From the NCBI RefSeq assembly GCF_964020195.1, contig NZ_OZ026539.1, positions 1,430,299 through 1,494,298 on the forward strand: a DNA stretch of 64,000 bases, given 5' to 3'. This document shows, one piece after another, positions 63,593-64,000 of this stretch (its first letter is position 1; each line of letters begins with the position of its first letter). The stretch comes from Spiroplasma endosymbiont of Lasioglossum villosulum. Lineage in GTDB: Bacteria; Bacillota_I; Bacilli_A; Mycoplasmatales; VBWQ01. The position numbers and the translations under genes are program-made. The notes below the pieces were generated by a model. That model ran no database searches and was not told where the DNA came from. It worked only from the letters and a program-made list of their open reading frames with translations.

Positions 63593-64000
63593 AGGTAAGT
63601 GCAACTAAATTATTTTTCTATCCAAATATTCGATTGGTGAAAGATAATTTAGTATTTTTCTTGGTCTTTGGTTTAAAGACAATATAAATTTATGAACTTC
63701 ATTTTTATTAGTTTTTGAAAAAATAAATTTTTTAGGAAATTTTTCTCTAATTAAACCATTAGTATTTTCATTAGTACCTCTTTGTCAAGGTGAATATGGA
63801 TTGGCAAAATAAATTTTTATATCTAAATTTTTTTCAAGTTGTTGTCAATTTGAAAATTCTTTGCCACGATCAAAAGTAATAGTTTTAACAATGTTTTTAG
63901 GAAGAATTGATAAATAATAACTAACATTTTTATTAATAACTTTAGTAGTTCTGTTTTTAACTAATATTGCTAAAGTAAATCGTGATACTCTTTCAACTAA
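63593..64000 (-). mobile_element. IS30-family insertion sequence, copy D (cut by window end)
   Basis: Starts TAAATTGTAAAGG as in the other copies and stays the same through 64000. The left flank dinucleotide is AC, not GC, so the target site differs. It contains the 3' part of the transposase gene on the minus strand (stop at 63615). Confidence 0.92.

Overview
The window is a chromosomal segment of a Spiroplasma (Mollicutes, genetic code 4). UGA is read as tryptophan throughout: long housekeeping frames run uninterrupted only when TGA is a codon. Base composition is extremely AT-rich, Shine-Dalgarno sites are strong (AAAGGAG), and RF1 is the only release factor seen. Two adjacent MreB paralogues, a spiralin-like two-repeat lipoprotein and plectrovirus-type remnants point to a helical Spiroplasma. 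The clade cannot be fixed from this window.

Layout. 1-2.8 kb: HNH-like hypothetical gene, spiralin-like lipoprotein, small membrane proteins and tsaC. 3.0-5.3 kb: a small hypothetical gene and a Mga/BglG-type regulator. 5.4-11.5 kb: a minus-strand operon ending at a terminator: degenerate UgpC-type ABC ATPase, nrnA, tdk, prfA, a membrane protein and prmC. 11.7 kb: rpmE. 12.2-23.2 kb: an accessory island with an AbiH-type gene split by an IS30 element, a frameshifted VirB3-VirB4 conjugation ATPase, an adhesin-tail remnant, two lipoproteins and several unknown genes. 23.2-29.3 kb: dnaB, rplI, gdpP, rpsR, ssb, rpsF and a deoxynucleoside kinase. 29.7-37.4 kb: a HEPN-like protein, a B12-dependent ribonucleotide reductase with one frameshift, small hypothetical genes, and an IS1202/ISTde1-type element with a 15-bp target duplication and a passenger ORF. 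37.5-42.1 kb: GDSL lipase with a highly structured leader, ferritin, a plectrovirus-type remnant (GC-rich hairpin cluster and HUH Rep) and a TcdA-like glycosyltransferase. 42.1-54.6 kb: metG, purB, purA, pth, prs, rsmA, two mreB genes and a degenerate metallopeptidase-like protein. 55-64 kb: more IS30 copies and a tightly packed phage-like cassette (RuvC-like resolvase, SSB-like protein, zinc-ribbon and single-TM miniproteins) interrupted by two of them.

How the genes fit together. The core blocks are translation (prfA/prmC/tsaC, rplI, rpsR, rpsF, rpmE, pth, metG, rsmA), nucleotide supply by salvage and from PRPP (tdk, dNK, prs, purA/purB, nrdJ), replication (dnaB, ssb) and second-messenger turnover (nrnA, gdpP). 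The accessory blocks hold conjugation, defence, surface and phage genes. Many of these carry one-base indels, often in A/T homopolymers, or IS insertions, while the core genes except nrdJ are intact. That is consistent with decay of acquired DNA, though homopolymer sequencing error remains possible. Three IS30 copies have the same length and the same reading frame, so this element appears recently active.
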